The notes under the pieces: generated by a model
What the model saw: only the letters and a program-made list of their open reading frames with translations
Database searches by the model: none
Told to the model about the DNA's origin: nothing
Program-made: the position numbers and the translations under genes
NCBI RefSeq assembly: GCF_040718835.1
Contig: NZ_JBFEFG010000281.1
Span: 744,001-808,000 of the forward strand
Length of the DNA: 64,000 nt
Direction of reading: 5' to 3'
Origin: Bremerella sp. JC817
Lineage (GTDB): Bacteria; Planctomycetota; Planctomycetia; Pirellulales; Pirellulaceae
Shown: positions 9,944 through 18,293 of the stretch, piece after piece
Position numbering within the stretch: the stretch's first letter is position 1
Layout of the letters: the number at the start of each line of letters is the position of its first letter

Positions 9944-11455
9944 TCAAACCGCCGTCAGCTTCTGTCCAGTTGCCAAATTCATGACCGACTCTTCACTGAG
10001 TTGGTCGCGGGTCAGTTCGCCGGCCAAGGCCCCTTCGTGCATCACCAGCACGCGATCGGCCATGCCCAGGATCTCTTCCATCTCGCTCGAAACAAACAGA
10101 ATCGCCACCCCGTTCCGGGCCAACTCTTCCATCAGTTCATAGATCTCGTGCTTCGCCCCAACGTCGATCCCGCGGGTCGGTTCGTCCAGCAGAAGCACCT
10201 TGGGATGCATCGCCAGCCATTTGGCGATGACCACTTTCTGCTGATTGCCCCCGCTCAGATATTGAATGATCTGTCGCGAGCTGGGCGTCTTCACATGCAT
10301 CCGCTTGATCATGTCGTCGATCAGGCGCTGTTCTTTGCCATGATCGATCCACGAGAGAAACGACAAGCGATGCAGCCCCGGCAGCGACGTGTTCTGGCCG
10401 ACATCCATCGGCAAGACCAGCCCTTGGGCCTTGCGGTCTTCCGGGACGAGAAACACCTCGTGCCGAATCGCATCGCGTGGCGATCGAATCGCGACCGACT
10501 TGCCGGCGACCTCCACCGTTCCGCCAACGGGCGGGTGAACGCCAAACAGGGTCTCGAACAGTTCGGTCCGCCCTGCCCCGACCAAACCGGCCAGGCCAAC
10601 GATCTCGCCAGCCTTCAACTGAAAACTGATCTCGTGAGCAGGATGGGCATGCGTTCGGAGCGACTTTGCTTGCAAAACGACATCGCCCGGCGTTTGTGAT
10701 TGATGGGCATAGAACTGATCGAGCTCGCGCCCGACCATCAGTCGCACCATGTTGTCGTGCGAGATCTCTTCGCGGCTGAGCCCGCCGCTGTTCTGACCGT
10801 CACGCAGGGCGACGACACGATCGCAGACGCGATGCACTTCGCTCAAGCGGTGCGAGATGTAAACGATGCTGACGCCATCGGCCCGCAGCGACTGAATCAC
10901 CTCAAACAAGCGCTCGACTTCCCGAGCCGAAAGGCTGGAGGTTGGTTCGTCCATAATCAGCAGGCGAGCGTTGCAAGACAACGCCTTGGCGATCTCCACC
11001 AGTTGCTGCTGTCCGATCGAAAGCTCGGCGAGCGGTTTGCGAGGATCGATATCGAGCCCCACTTGGTGCAGATACTTCCGCGAATTGGCATTTACCGCTG
11101 CCTGGTCGATCCAGCCGAACTTGCGTGGTTCGCGGCCGAGGTAAATGTTCGCCCCGACCGAAAGGTTATCGCAAAGGTTCAGCTCTTGATGGATCAAGGC
11201 GATCCCCAGCCGCTGGGCATCGGTAACGCCGCGGATCTCGACCGGTTTGCCATCGATCCGAATCGTGCCGCTATCGGGCTGCTGGATCCCCGCCAGGATC
11301 TTCATCAGCGTGCTCTTGCCGGCGCCGTTCTCGCCGATGACGGCAATCGATTCCCCGACGCCGACCTGAAGCGAGACCTCGGACAAGGCCTTCACCCCAG
11401 GGAATCGCTTCGAGACCTGGTCGACTTCCAGGAACGGAACCGGCGCGGCATTCAT
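9944..11455 (-). CDS. Sugar ABC transporter ATP-binding protein, RbsA/MglA type
   Basis: This 503-residue tandem ATPase energises sugar uptake. The first nucleotide-binding domain has Walker A GENGAGKST, signature LSIGQQQ and Walker B LLIMDEPT. The second has a degenerate Walker A (GLVGAGRTE) with signature LSGGNQQ and Walker B VLLLDEPT. This asymmetry is normal in the RbsA family. The gene lies 11 bases after the binding-protein gene and 14 before the permease gene, so the three are co-transcribed. Confidence 0.95.
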   Translation of the reverse strand: MNAAPVPFLEVDQVSKRFPGVKALSEVSLQVGVGESIAVIGENGAGKSTLMKILAGIQQPDSGTIRIDGKPVEIRGVTDAQRLGIALIHQELNLCDNLSVGANIYLGREPRKFGWIDQAAVNANSRKYLHQVGLDIDPRKPLAELSIGQQQLVEIAKALSCNARLLIMDEPTSSLSAREVERLFEVIQSLRADGVSIVYISHRLSEVHRVCDRVVALRDGQNSGGLSREEISHDNMVRLMVGRELDQFYAHQSQTPGDVVLQAKSLRTHAHPAHEISFQLKAGEIVGLAGLVGAGRTELFETLFGVHPPVGGTVEVAGKSVAIRSPRDAIRHEVFLVPEDRKAQGLVLPMDVGQNTSLPGLHRLSFLSWIDHGKEQRLIDDMIKRMHVKTPSSRQIIQYLSGGNQQKVVIAKWLAMHPKVLLLDEPTRGIDVGAKHEIYELMEELARNGVAILFVSSEMEEILGMADRVLVMHEGALAGELTRDQLSEESVMNLATGQKLTAV

Positions 11456-11466
11456 AGAACGAGACC

Positions 11467-12645
11467 TTAGCTTCCCGCTTCCGTTGCGGTGGCTTCGTCC
11501 GACTTCATCGGCGCTTCTTCCACGGCAGGCGCTTCGGCAGGTGTCTCTTCGGCTGGTTCTTCCTTGGGCATGTACTTGGCGATCTCAGGCGGGATCGGCT
11601 TGTCCATCAATTCGTCGATGACGCCCGCGCTGCGTTCCTGGGCGTTCAACTGCTCCATCATGCCAACGAAAATCATGACATCGCCACCATCGGGAATCGC
11701 TTCCTTCACCAGGCGTCCCACTTCGCGGCCAGCCAGGTAATTGTGCGTGCCAATGTAGAACTTGCGTTCGCTTTGCGGTGCGTCCGAGTCGTGACAGATC
11801 ACGTTCCCCTCGAACGCATCGACGGCTTTATTGATCAGGCTGGTTTGACTGGCAGGCGAGCTAGGGCTCATCGCGAGACCAACGCAGCCATCCCCAATCT
11901 TGCGTTCGATGAAACGCTTCTGTTCTTCCTGGGTACCGTTTGGCGGATGATAGACTTCGCATTCCGCATTGAAGATCGGTTCGGCCACGCGAACGCCCTC
12001 TTCGGCATAGTTCCAGAATGGATCGACCGTGTTGGTAAGAAACGCGATCTTCACCTTCTTGCTGGTGTCGTAGTTGGGCTGATTGTTGGGTGGTGGCGTG
12101 CCGTTGCCTGCCTTGATGCGGTTGAGTTCAGCCTGAAGTTCGTCGACGTTGTCTTTTCGGATCGACTTAAACGGCACGAAGATCAAATTGCTTTCTGGGA
12201 TGTCGAGATCTTGCCCGCGAGCCATTGCCGAAAGGAACTCGACCGACTTGTAGCCAAACACGAACGGCTGCTGCACGACCGTGCCGTAAACCTTGCCTTC
12301 TTGAATTCCTTTGAGCGTGACCGGATCTTCGTCGAAGCCAATGATCTCGATCTCACCAACCTTGCCGGCACCTTCAACGGCACTCAGGATCATGGGAGGA
12401 TTGTAAGCCCACAGCCCCACCATCGCCTTCAAGTTCGGGTTATTGCCGATCGCGGACTCTGCGTTCTGCTTCGCTCGGGCATGGTCGGTGTTGTCGGTAC
12501 GGATGCCGAGGATCCGGTACTTGCCTGCCTCGATGGGAAAGTCATAACCACCGCTGCCCGTCGTGGGGCTTTCGGTCTTGGCCCGACAACCGACCATGGC
12601 GGTCGCTACCAGCAAGACCAGCAACAAACTGGGAAGTCGTTTCAC
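11467..12645 (-). CDS. Sugar-binding lipoprotein with swapped lobe order (circularly permuted)
   Basis: This 392-residue substrate-binding protein belongs to the RbsB-like ABC importer encoded downstream. A lipoprotein signal ends in MVGC (Cys20). The order of its parts is unusual. Residues about 43-178 match the C-terminal lobe of RbsB-like proteins (TDNTDHARAKQNAESAI, AYNPP, GFDEDPVTLKGI, GTVVQQPFVFGYKSVE). Residues about 196-346 match the N-terminal lobe (KVKIAFLTNTVDPFW, AMSPSSPASQ, HDSDAP, GVIDEL). A Gly/Pro/Asn-rich linker at about 179-195 joins the old C-terminus to the old N-terminus. The protein ends in an Ala/Pro/Glu-rich tail of about 45 residues. All parts of the fold seem present, so it may still bind sugar. 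A tandem duplication followed by trimming would produce this. Confidence 0.88.
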   Translation of the reverse strand: MKRLPSLLLVLLVATAMVGCRAKTESPTTGSGGYDFPIEAGKYRILGIRTDNTDHARAKQNAESAIGNNPNLKAMVGLWAYNPPMILSAVEGAGKVGEIEIIGFDEDPVTLKGIQEGKVYGTVVQQPFVFGYKSVEFLSAMARGQDLDIPESNLIFVPFKSIRKDNVDELQAELNRIKAGNGTPPPNNQPNYDTSKKVKIAFLTNTVDPFWNYAEEGVRVAEPIFNAECEVYHPPNGTQEEQKRFIERKIGDGCVGLAMSPSSPASQTSLINKAVDAFEGNVICHDSDAPQSERKFYIGTHNYLAGREVGRLVKEAIPDGGDVMIFVGMMEQLNAQERSAGVIDELMDKPIPPEIAKYMPKEEPAEETPAEAPAVEEAPMKSDEATATEAGS

Positions 12646-12946
12646 GGGTCGAATCCTTCGAGGAGATAACGCGAGGGGAAAACAACGAAAATAGACGAGA
12701 AAAACGCTATCTTAAGCCGCAAACAACCTCAAGGCAACTATCTCCGGCATTAATGAGCAACAGGGCGCAAGCTGTTTCCCATCGTTTCCTTACAGCCGAC
12801 AGACTCAACGAAAGCGGTAGCCAGAAACCATTCCTGCCATCGGCGCAAAAAAAAGGACCAGCGATACCGAAGTCTCGCTGGTCCCGGGTTTCCTAGCAGG
12901 GGCAATCGATCTACCGTTGCCCCTTGATTCGACATCAATAGTGTCG
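12646..12946. other. Intergenic region upstream of the sugar ABC operon
   Basis: About 300 bases lie between the sulfatase stop and the binding-protein start, both on the minus strand. The region holds the sulfatase terminator (12847-12884) and presumably the promoter of the ABC operon. No gene was seen in it. Confidence 0.6.
12847..12884 (-). terminator. Intrinsic terminator of the sulfatase gene
   Basis: A perfect 10-base-pair stem (GGACCAGCGA / TCGCTGGTCC) with a 10-base loop is followed on the minus strand by eight T. It lies 63 bases beyond the sulfatase stop. Confidence 0.92.
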
Positions 12947-14599
12947 TTAGTTGCCAGTCGGCAGCGGAATCGCGATGCCACCCTTCTGCAGAATCTCACG
13001 CACGTCCTGGTAACGCTCGTAGTCCGAGATGGTCACTGGGCCGGTGTAGATTTCGCTTTGCAGCTTGCGAGGTGGATGCTTCGCATAGGTCTTCATCAAC
13101 TCGGCGACCGCCATGTTGAACCCGACCAGGGTCCACGTGCGTTCGGTGTAGTTGTTCATGAAGATGTCGTAGCGTTCCTGAGGATCTTGATACAGGTCGA
13201 AGATCTGCGGCACGCCGGCGACGTACTTCTCGGCCCCCTTCCAACCCAGGTTCGAGTCGACCGCCAGACCACCGGTAGCTTGACCATCGTCACCACGCAG
13301 ATTGAAAACCGCCTTATAGTTGGCGACACGAATCGCACCTGGCGAGAGTTCATTCTCGGTGAAATAGAACCAAGCCTTGCGGGGCGATTCGCCGGTCCCG
13401 GTCAAGACCGGAATCATGTCGTGGCTATCGAACATCATTGGCTTATCTTCACGATCGTTCTTTGGCAGTTCGACGCCGGCAGCCGAAGCGAACGTCGCCA
13501 TCAGGTCGAGACCACCAATGATGTCGTGATTACGCACGCCTGGCTTGATTTTTCCTGGCCAGATCGCGATGGCTGGCACTCGGTTACCACCTTCACGCAC
13601 GGTACCCTTGGTACCACGGAACGGAGTGTAACCAGAGTCCGGATAAACGTCTTGCCAGGCACCATTGTCGGTGGTGTAGAAGACCAGCGTGTCTTCGGCC
13701 AGCCCCAGTTCTTCCAGCTTCTTCATCACGTTGCCGATACGCGTATCGAGTTCCACGACCGAGTCGGCATACTTCGTTTTCGAGAGCGACTTGTGCTTGA
13801 ATTCTGGTGCTGGCAGGTTTGGCTGATGCACCTTCATGAAGTTGATATTGATGAAGAATGGCTGATCAGGATTCTTTGCGGCTTCTTCCAGGAATGCGAT
13901 GCCTGACTGTTCGACATACTTGTCGAGGAAAGGAATCCCGACGATGCCTTCTTCCGGCTTATCAACGTATTCGCCATTCACCTTAAAATCTTCTTTAGGT
14001 GCTTCGCCAGCTTTGCCCGAGAGCGAACCCTTGGTCACCTTCTGGAACAACTCGCGCATCTTTTCTGGCATGTCCGGGAACCACTCTGGGTCGCCGTAGG
14101 TATACGCGTTGCAGTGATAGAGGAAGCAATGCTCCATCACGTCGTAGCCGTGTGCGTTCGGCAAAGCATAGTCCGATTCGCCCAAGTGCCATTTGCCGGT
14201 GAAGTAGGTGCGATATCCGCCGGTCTTCAGCACCGATGCCAACGTCCATTCGGCCTGGGGCAGACCGCCCCCTTGGCCTTGGAAGGCAACCGTCGTCATA
14301 CCACTACGGTTGGGAATACGTCCGGTCTGCATGGCAGCGCGACCAGGCGTGCAGCTTGGCTGGGCATAGAACGAGAAAAAGGTCATCCCCTCGGCAGCCA
14401 TCTTGTCGATATTCGGCGTTGGCATGCCACGTCCGACACCACCACCATAGGGACCAAGGTCGCCATAGCCGGTATCGTCCGAGACGATGAACAAGATGTT
14501 GGGCTTTTTAGCTTCAGCTTCCTTTGGCTGAGCCATGCCGAGCACGCCTACCAACAACAAAAAACATACGGATACTCCGTGGAATCGAAACGTACGCAT
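12947..14599 (-). CDS. Secreted type I sulfatase (arylsulfatase family)
   Basis: This 550-residue enzyme is predicted to hydrolyse sulfate esters in the periplasm or outside the cell. An N-terminal signal segment (residues about 5-25) precedes the sulfatase fold. The strand ILFIVSDDTGYGDLG carries the metal-binding aspartates (Asp41/Asp42). The activation motif CTPGR puts the formylglycine precursor at Cys83, so a formylglycine-generating enzyme is needed from elsewhere. GKWHLGE (about residue 145) and the later TTDNG (about 310) are further family motifs. The substrate cannot be read from the sequence; sulfated algal polysaccharide is a reasonable guess for a planctomycete. Confidence 0.94.
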   Translation of the reverse strand: MRTFRFHGVSVCFLLLVGVLGMAQPKEAEAKKPNILFIVSDDTGYGDLGPYGGGVGRGMPTPNIDKMAAEGMTFFSFYAQPSCTPGRAAMQTGRIPNRSGMTTVAFQGQGGGLPQAEWTLASVLKTGGYRTYFTGKWHLGESDYALPNAHGYDVMEHCFLYHCNAYTYGDPEWFPDMPEKMRELFQKVTKGSLSGKAGEAPKEDFKVNGEYVDKPEEGIVGIPFLDKYVEQSGIAFLEEAAKNPDQPFFININFMKVHQPNLPAPEFKHKSLSKTKYADSVVELDTRIGNVMKKLEELGLAEDTLVFYTTDNGAWQDVYPDSGYTPFRGTKGTVREGGNRVPAIAIWPGKIKPGVRNHDIIGGLDLMATFASAAGVELPKNDREDKPMMFDSHDMIPVLTGTGESPRKAWFYFTENELSPGAIRVANYKAVFNLRGDDGQATGGLAVDSNLGWKGAEKYVAGVPQIFDLYQDPQERYDIFMNNYTERTWTLVGFNMAVAELMKTYAKHPPRKLQSEIYTGPVTISDYERYQDVREILQKGGIAIPLPTGN

Positions 14600-14936
14600 C
14601 GCAACCTCACCTCGTGGGGCAATTTCAAAAATTCGATTTTAGGACGAAAACTGGCCAGTCATCGGGCGGTCCAAAGAACCGCGGCCTGGCTTCGGAATCG
14701 CCACTCCCAGCGGGAGTGCGAATCGGCGGCTTCGGGTTCATGGAACATTGTCCGCTTCAACATACCTCATACCTAACGGGGGTGCCGAAACATTTCCTGA
14801 GGACTAGGGGAAATAAGTAAAGGTGTCACATTCGCTTCACAGAAACTCGTTGCAACTTGTAGCTCAGGGGAGTTGGTACGGTTTATAATGCATCCCCTCT
14901 TAAGGACCGTCCCCGCCAACTTCAGGAAAGCCATCC
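14600..14936. other. Divergent intergenic region, sulfatase / SGNH-DUF1080
   Basis: About 340 bases separate the divergent sulfatase and SGNH genes. The only strong signal is a TATAAT at 14884-14889, 48 bases before the plus-strand ATG, without a convincing -35 box at normal spacing. No RNA gene or small reading frame could be supported. Confidence 0.5.
14884..14889 (+). promoter_or_regulatory. Candidate -10 box for the SGNH-DUF1080 gene
   Basis: An exact TATAAT lies in the divergent region. The sequence 17 bases upstream (AGCTCA) is a poor -35 box, so this is a tentative promoter call. Confidence 0.4.
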
Positions 14937-16265
14937 ATGTCCAGCCCCTCGATCCGCCCGCTGGCGATCTTTCTGCTGCTTTTCGCGCTCGCTCCCCTTC
15001 CCCTTCACGCCCAGGAATCGGACTCCCAGTTTTCGATTCCCCAAACCGATGACGGCTTGCCAGGCGAAGGTCCGATCCGCCGATACGACTGGTTTCGCAA
15101 CTTGTGGCAAAACAAACGCAGCCAATGGTCAAAGCAAGTCGACGCAGACCAGGGTGCCGTTGTCTTCCTTGGTGATTCGATCACCCAGGGCTGGGGCGAT
15201 AACCTCGGTGGCAGCTTCGGTGATTTGAAAGTTGCCAATCGCGGAATCAGTGGCGACACAACCCGCGGCATGCTGATTCGTCTCGAAGAAGACGTCCTGG
15301 CGTTGAACCCGAAAGCGGTCGTCATGTTGATGGGCACCAACGATCTAGAAGAAAAGGCCGAGCCAGAAACGATCGCCGCCAATATGAAGCTCATCGTGGC
15401 GAAGTTGAAAGAACACAATCCCGAGATGCCCATCATCTTGTGCAAGGTCTTCCCCAGTTCGGCCTCGAAGAGCCGCTCGGCTGAAAAGATCCAACGCGTC
15501 AACGAGTTGTATGCCGAAGGCGTGCAGGGCGATCCTCAGGTCATCGTGCTGGAAACCTGGTTGCCATTCGCTGATGAAAATGGCGATGCCAAGTCGGAAG
15601 AGTTCCCCGACCTGCTGCACCCGAATCAAAAGGGTTACGCCAAATGGGCCGCGGCGCTGCGCCCCGTGTTCGCGACGCTTGGTTTTCTGGAAACCGAGCC
15701 CGATGATTTTCAAGTCGAGCCAGGCTTCACCAGTCTTTTCAATGGCAAAGATCTGACTGGCTGGCAGTTCAAGGCGAACCCGGAACGTAAAGGAAAGAAG
15801 GTCGGCATTGCCTGGCCGATCATCGAAGAAGACATCGCTTTCGACGGCAAGACCGAAAGCAACGACGGTCGCTACGTCGCGATCAACGACCGGTTGGTGG
15901 TCACTACGCCTGCCGAGGGCCGACGTATTCAACAGCTTTGGACCACCCAAGAGTTCCCCGGCAACTTCGTTCTAAAGCTTGAGTTCCGCGCGACCCCGAA
16001 TGCCGATAGTGGCGTGTTCATTCGAGCTCCTCAGCTTCAGTGCCGCGACTATCCTTTGGCTGGGCCTTATAAAGAGCTGAAGAACTACAAGCCTCAAGAC
16101 TGGAACGAATTGGTCGTGACCGTCAAAGATGGCGTCGCCTATTGCACCTGCAACGGTGAAGTCCTGGAGGAAGCATTCCAGGTGCCAGAAACCGGCCCAA
16201 TTGGCCTGGAAGGGGATCGCGGCCAAATGGAATATCGCCGCATCCGCATTCAAGAGCTGGACTAG
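14937..16265 (+). CDS. Secreted SGNH hydrolase fused to DUF1080 domain
   Basis: This 442-residue two-domain secreted protein has a signal peptide over residues 1-25. The SGNH/GDSL hydrolase domain (about 65-250) shows block I GDSITQGWG with the catalytic serine, block III GTNDLE and block V DLLHPN with the Asp-x-x-His pair. It is likely an esterase or deacetylase acting on glycans. The second domain (about 262-440) is DUF1080 / 3-keto-disaccharide hydrolase-like, recognisable by FTSLFNGKDLTGWQ at its start and ADSGVFIRAP in the middle. That domain is very common in planctomycete secreted proteins and is associated with carbohydrate binding or breakdown. The substrate is unknown. Confidence 0.9.
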   Translation: MSSPSIRPLAIFLLLFALAPLPLHAQESDSQFSIPQTDDGLPGEGPIRRYDWFRNLWQNKRSQWSKQVDADQGAVVFLGDSITQGWGDNLGGSFGDLKVANRGISGDTTRGMLIRLEEDVLALNPKAVVMLMGTNDLEEKAEPETIAANMKLIVAKLKEHNPEMPIILCKVFPSSASKSRSAEKIQRVNELYAEGVQGDPQVIVLETWLPFADENGDAKSEEFPDLLHPNQKGYAKWAAALRPVFATLGFLETEPDDFQVEPGFTSLFNGKDLTGWQFKANPERKGKKVGIAWPIIEEDIAFDGKTESNDGRYVAINDRLVVTTPAEGRRIQQLWTTQEFPGNFVLKLEFRATPNADSGVFIRAPQLQCRDYPLAGPYKELKNYKPQDWNELVVTVKDGVAYCTCNGEVLEEAFQVPETGPIGLEGDRGQMEYRRIRIQELD

Positions 16266-16335
16266 TTACTGAAACCTGCGCAAACTTTTGCTGCAGGATC
16301 TGTCGCTAAGTCCAATATGCTCGCCATGAGATAAC

Positions 16336-16370
16336 GAAAGGCGGCTGGTAGTTTACCAGCGGCCTTTCTT
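16336..16370. terminator. Terminator between convergent genes
   Basis: A 15-base-pair stem with one mismatch (GAAAGGC...GCTGGTA / TACCAGC...GCCTTTC) and a very short loop lies between the convergent SGNH-DUF1080 and OsmC genes. A TTTCTT tail is on the plus side. Confidence 0.75.
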
Positions 16371-16403
16371 CGTACGTCGCCGTTTTCGATCAGGTTGGAC
16401 AGT

Positions 16404-16835
16404 TTAGTCTTCCAACGTGACCGAGAGCGTGATGTTGGTATTGAGCACCTTCGAGACAGGGCAGCCTGCTTTGGCTTTGCCGGCCAGTTCTTCGAACTGT
16501 TCTTTGCTGCAGCCTGGTACTTTGCCGGATAGTGCCAAATCGATGCCGGTGATGGCGAAACCATCGTCCACTTTTTCAAGCGTACAGACAGCCGACGTTT
16601 CCATCTTTTCGGCAGTGAAGCCAGCTTCGCCCAAGATCTTCGATAGAGCCATCGTGAAACATCCGGCGTGAGCGGCAGCGATCAATTCTTCTGGGTTGCT
16701 GCCCTTCTGGCCTTCAAATCGACTGGCGAACCCGTATGGGTAGCTGCTGAGCGCACCACTCTCGGTGCTCAGTTCGCCTTTGCCATCTTTGATGCCACCT
16801 TGCCAGACAACCGAGCCGCTACGTTTGATCTTCAT
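16404..16835 (-). CDS. OsmC family peroxiredoxin
   Basis: This 143-residue OsmC/Ohr-superfamily protein should reduce organic hydroperoxides through paired cysteines. Cys59 (in AAHAGCFTMAL) and Cys125 (in KAGCPVSK) are the two reactive cysteines of the family. The start at 16835 gives the typical N-terminus MKIKRSGSVVWQG and is preceded by a GGAG ribosome site; the longer frame upstream adds 23 residues that do not look like the family. It stands alone on the minus strand. Confidence 0.92.
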   Translation of the reverse strand: MKIKRSGSVVWQGGIKDGKGELSTESGALSSYPYGFASRFEGQKGSNPEELIAAAHAGCFTMALSKILGEAGFTAEKMETSAVCTLEKVDDGFAITGIDLALSGKVPGCSKEQFEELAGKAKAGCPVSKVLNTNITLSVTLED

Positions 16836-16930
16836 GGAATGCTCCGGGGGAGGTTTGATTTCGAGTAACGCCTTAATCATTTCCCGAAAGCAACCGTCAT
16901 TCAATCACCGAGTTCAATCAGGTGCGCATA

Positions 16931-16967
16931 AAGAATGACCACCGGTAAGGACACGGTGGCCATTCTT
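16931..16967 (-). terminator. Hairpin downstream of the small lipoprotein gene
   Basis: A 14-base-pair inverted repeat with one mismatch (AAGAATG.CCACCG / CGGTGG.CATTCTT) has a 9-base loop and lies 43 bases past the small lipoprotein stop on the minus strand. Only a short T run follows. Confidence 0.6.
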
Positions 16968-17010
16968 CAAATTCAACTTGCGTATGGGGTATCCCCCACG
17001 TGCGAGACTC

Positions 17011-17142
17011 TTAGTGAGTCGTGTTCGACGTGGCGGTGCTGTTGTTGTTGGGGTTCGCAGTCGATGGGTTACCCTTTGGGGCACAACCCACGATAACGGT
17101 CGTCAGGGCCACCAGAACCAACAAGGATCCGAGCTTCTTCAT
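17011..17142 (-). CDS. Small lipoprotein, 43 residues
   Basis: This very short reading frame begins MKKLGSLLVLVALTTVIVGC, a textbook lipoprotein signal with the lipobox cysteine at position 20. A short Asn/Thr/Ser-rich tail follows and ends in NTTH. It is likely anchored in a membrane after lipidation. A hairpin lies just downstream and a separate upstream region before it, so it looks like its own transcription unit. Function is unknown; small lipoproteins of this kind are frequent in planctomycetes. Its support is the signal sequence, since it is too short for homology. Confidence 0.65.
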   Translation of the reverse strand: MKKLGSLLVLVALTTVIVGCAPKGNPSTANPNNNSTATSNTTH

Positions 17143-17351
17143 TGCGAAAATCTACCTTTGTGAAGTGTTCAAAAACGTCTGGTTATGTAGCTATCTTACC
17201 GGATTTGAGCCAAATTTCCAAAGGGGGTGAGGTTCCCTGCCTATCATACCCAGGCGGTAAAACCGCTCTCGTCCCCATAACGTGAGAACTCGGCCCGCTA
17301 TCGGAGTTTTCGGATGCGATGTCCGAATATTGAGTTTATTGAGGAGTCTTT

Positions 17352-18293
17352 TTGCCAAGGATTGGCGTAGAAAGTCACGTTTTGACCACCATCGGCACAT
17401 CACCGCAGTTTGCTCAGCAGGTACGCCGTCGCTCGCCACGTTGCCTTTATGGCAGTTGGCAGGTTGGTCCCCAATTGGGTGAAGGAACGTACTATCGCGT
17501 CTTCCGTGCTCGGCCTAGTGAAGGATCGTTTCAGGGTTGGGACTTTGCCCTGAAAACCATTCGGCCCGAGTACAAGGGTGATCGGCTCCTCATCGAGCGA
17601 CTGGTTCGCGAAGCCGAGGCAGGCAGCGAGATCACGTGTGCTCACGTCGTTCCGGTGATCGATTCTCGTAGCGGGTCGTTTGTCGTCATGCCGCGTGTCT
17701 GGGGTAAGACGCTGGCAGAAATCTTGGCGACCGGCCAACGCTTTCCTTTGGGAGTTGCCGTTTGGACAGCACGGCAACTGGCCCAAGGCCTGACGAACGT
17801 TCACCAGTCGAAGTGGATCCACGGTGATGTGAAGCCTGATAACGTCATGATTTCGACCAGCGGTCACGCCACGCTGATCGATCTCGGCTTCGCGCAGCGG
17901 ATCGACTTGAGCCTGCCATGCAGCAGTCGCAAATGCGATCGTCAAGGAACGCTTCGCTATCTACCGCCTGAGATGCTGACAACCAGCATCCCAATCCTGC
18001 CTCAGGCCGACACCTACAGCCTAGGTGTCATCTTGTTCGAGCTGATTACAGGCCGTCAGCTGTACGATCAAACTTCGACGGAAGAGATCGTCAAAGCCCA
18101 ACTGTCGCAGCGAGCCCCCAACGTACGGTCCCTGGTTCCGAACGTTCCGGGCTCGCTCGATCGGTTGGTCGCCCAGATGCTGGCCAAAGATCCGCTTCGT
18201 CGTCCTTCGCCAGACACCGAATTGGTGAAAGCGTTAGCCGCGGTCGAGGTCGAATTGCTCTCCCCCAACCCGAAGATGCATTTCGTCGCTTGA
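17352..18293 (+). CDS. Serine/threonine protein kinase
   Basis: This 313-residue cytoplasmic kinase has a complete Hanks-type catalytic domain and no membrane segment or sensor domain. The glycine loop is GEGTYYRV (43-50), the ATP lysine is Lys68 in ALK, the catalytic loop is HGDVKPDN, the metal motif is DLG instead of DFG, and the PPE motif follows. The start is a TTG at 17352, supported by a GAGGAG ribosome site six bases upstream; no ATG is suitable. Its last 60 bases overlap the 3' end of the convergent minus-strand gene. The target is unknown. Confidence 0.87.
   Translation: MPRIGVESHVLTTIGTSPQFAQQVRRRSPRCLYGSWQVGPQLGEGTYYRVFRARPSEGSFQGWDFALKTIRPEYKGDRLLIERLVREAEAGSEITCAHVVPVIDSRSGSFVVMPRVWGKTLAEILATGQRFPLGVAVWTARQLAQGLTNVHQSKWIHGDVKPDNVMISTSGHATLIDLGFAQRIDLSLPCSSRKCDRQGTLRYLPPEMLTTSIPILPQADTYSLGVILFELITGRQLYDQTSTEEIVKAQLSQRAPNVRSLVPNVPGSLDRLVAQMLAKDPLRRPSPDTELVKALAAVEVELLSPNPKMHFVA

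Noticed and set aside
14851..14890. D-arm-like string (AGCTCAGGGGAGTTGGTA) upstream of the SGNH-DUF1080 gene
   Set aside because: No T-arm or acceptor pairing follows; it is not a tRNA.
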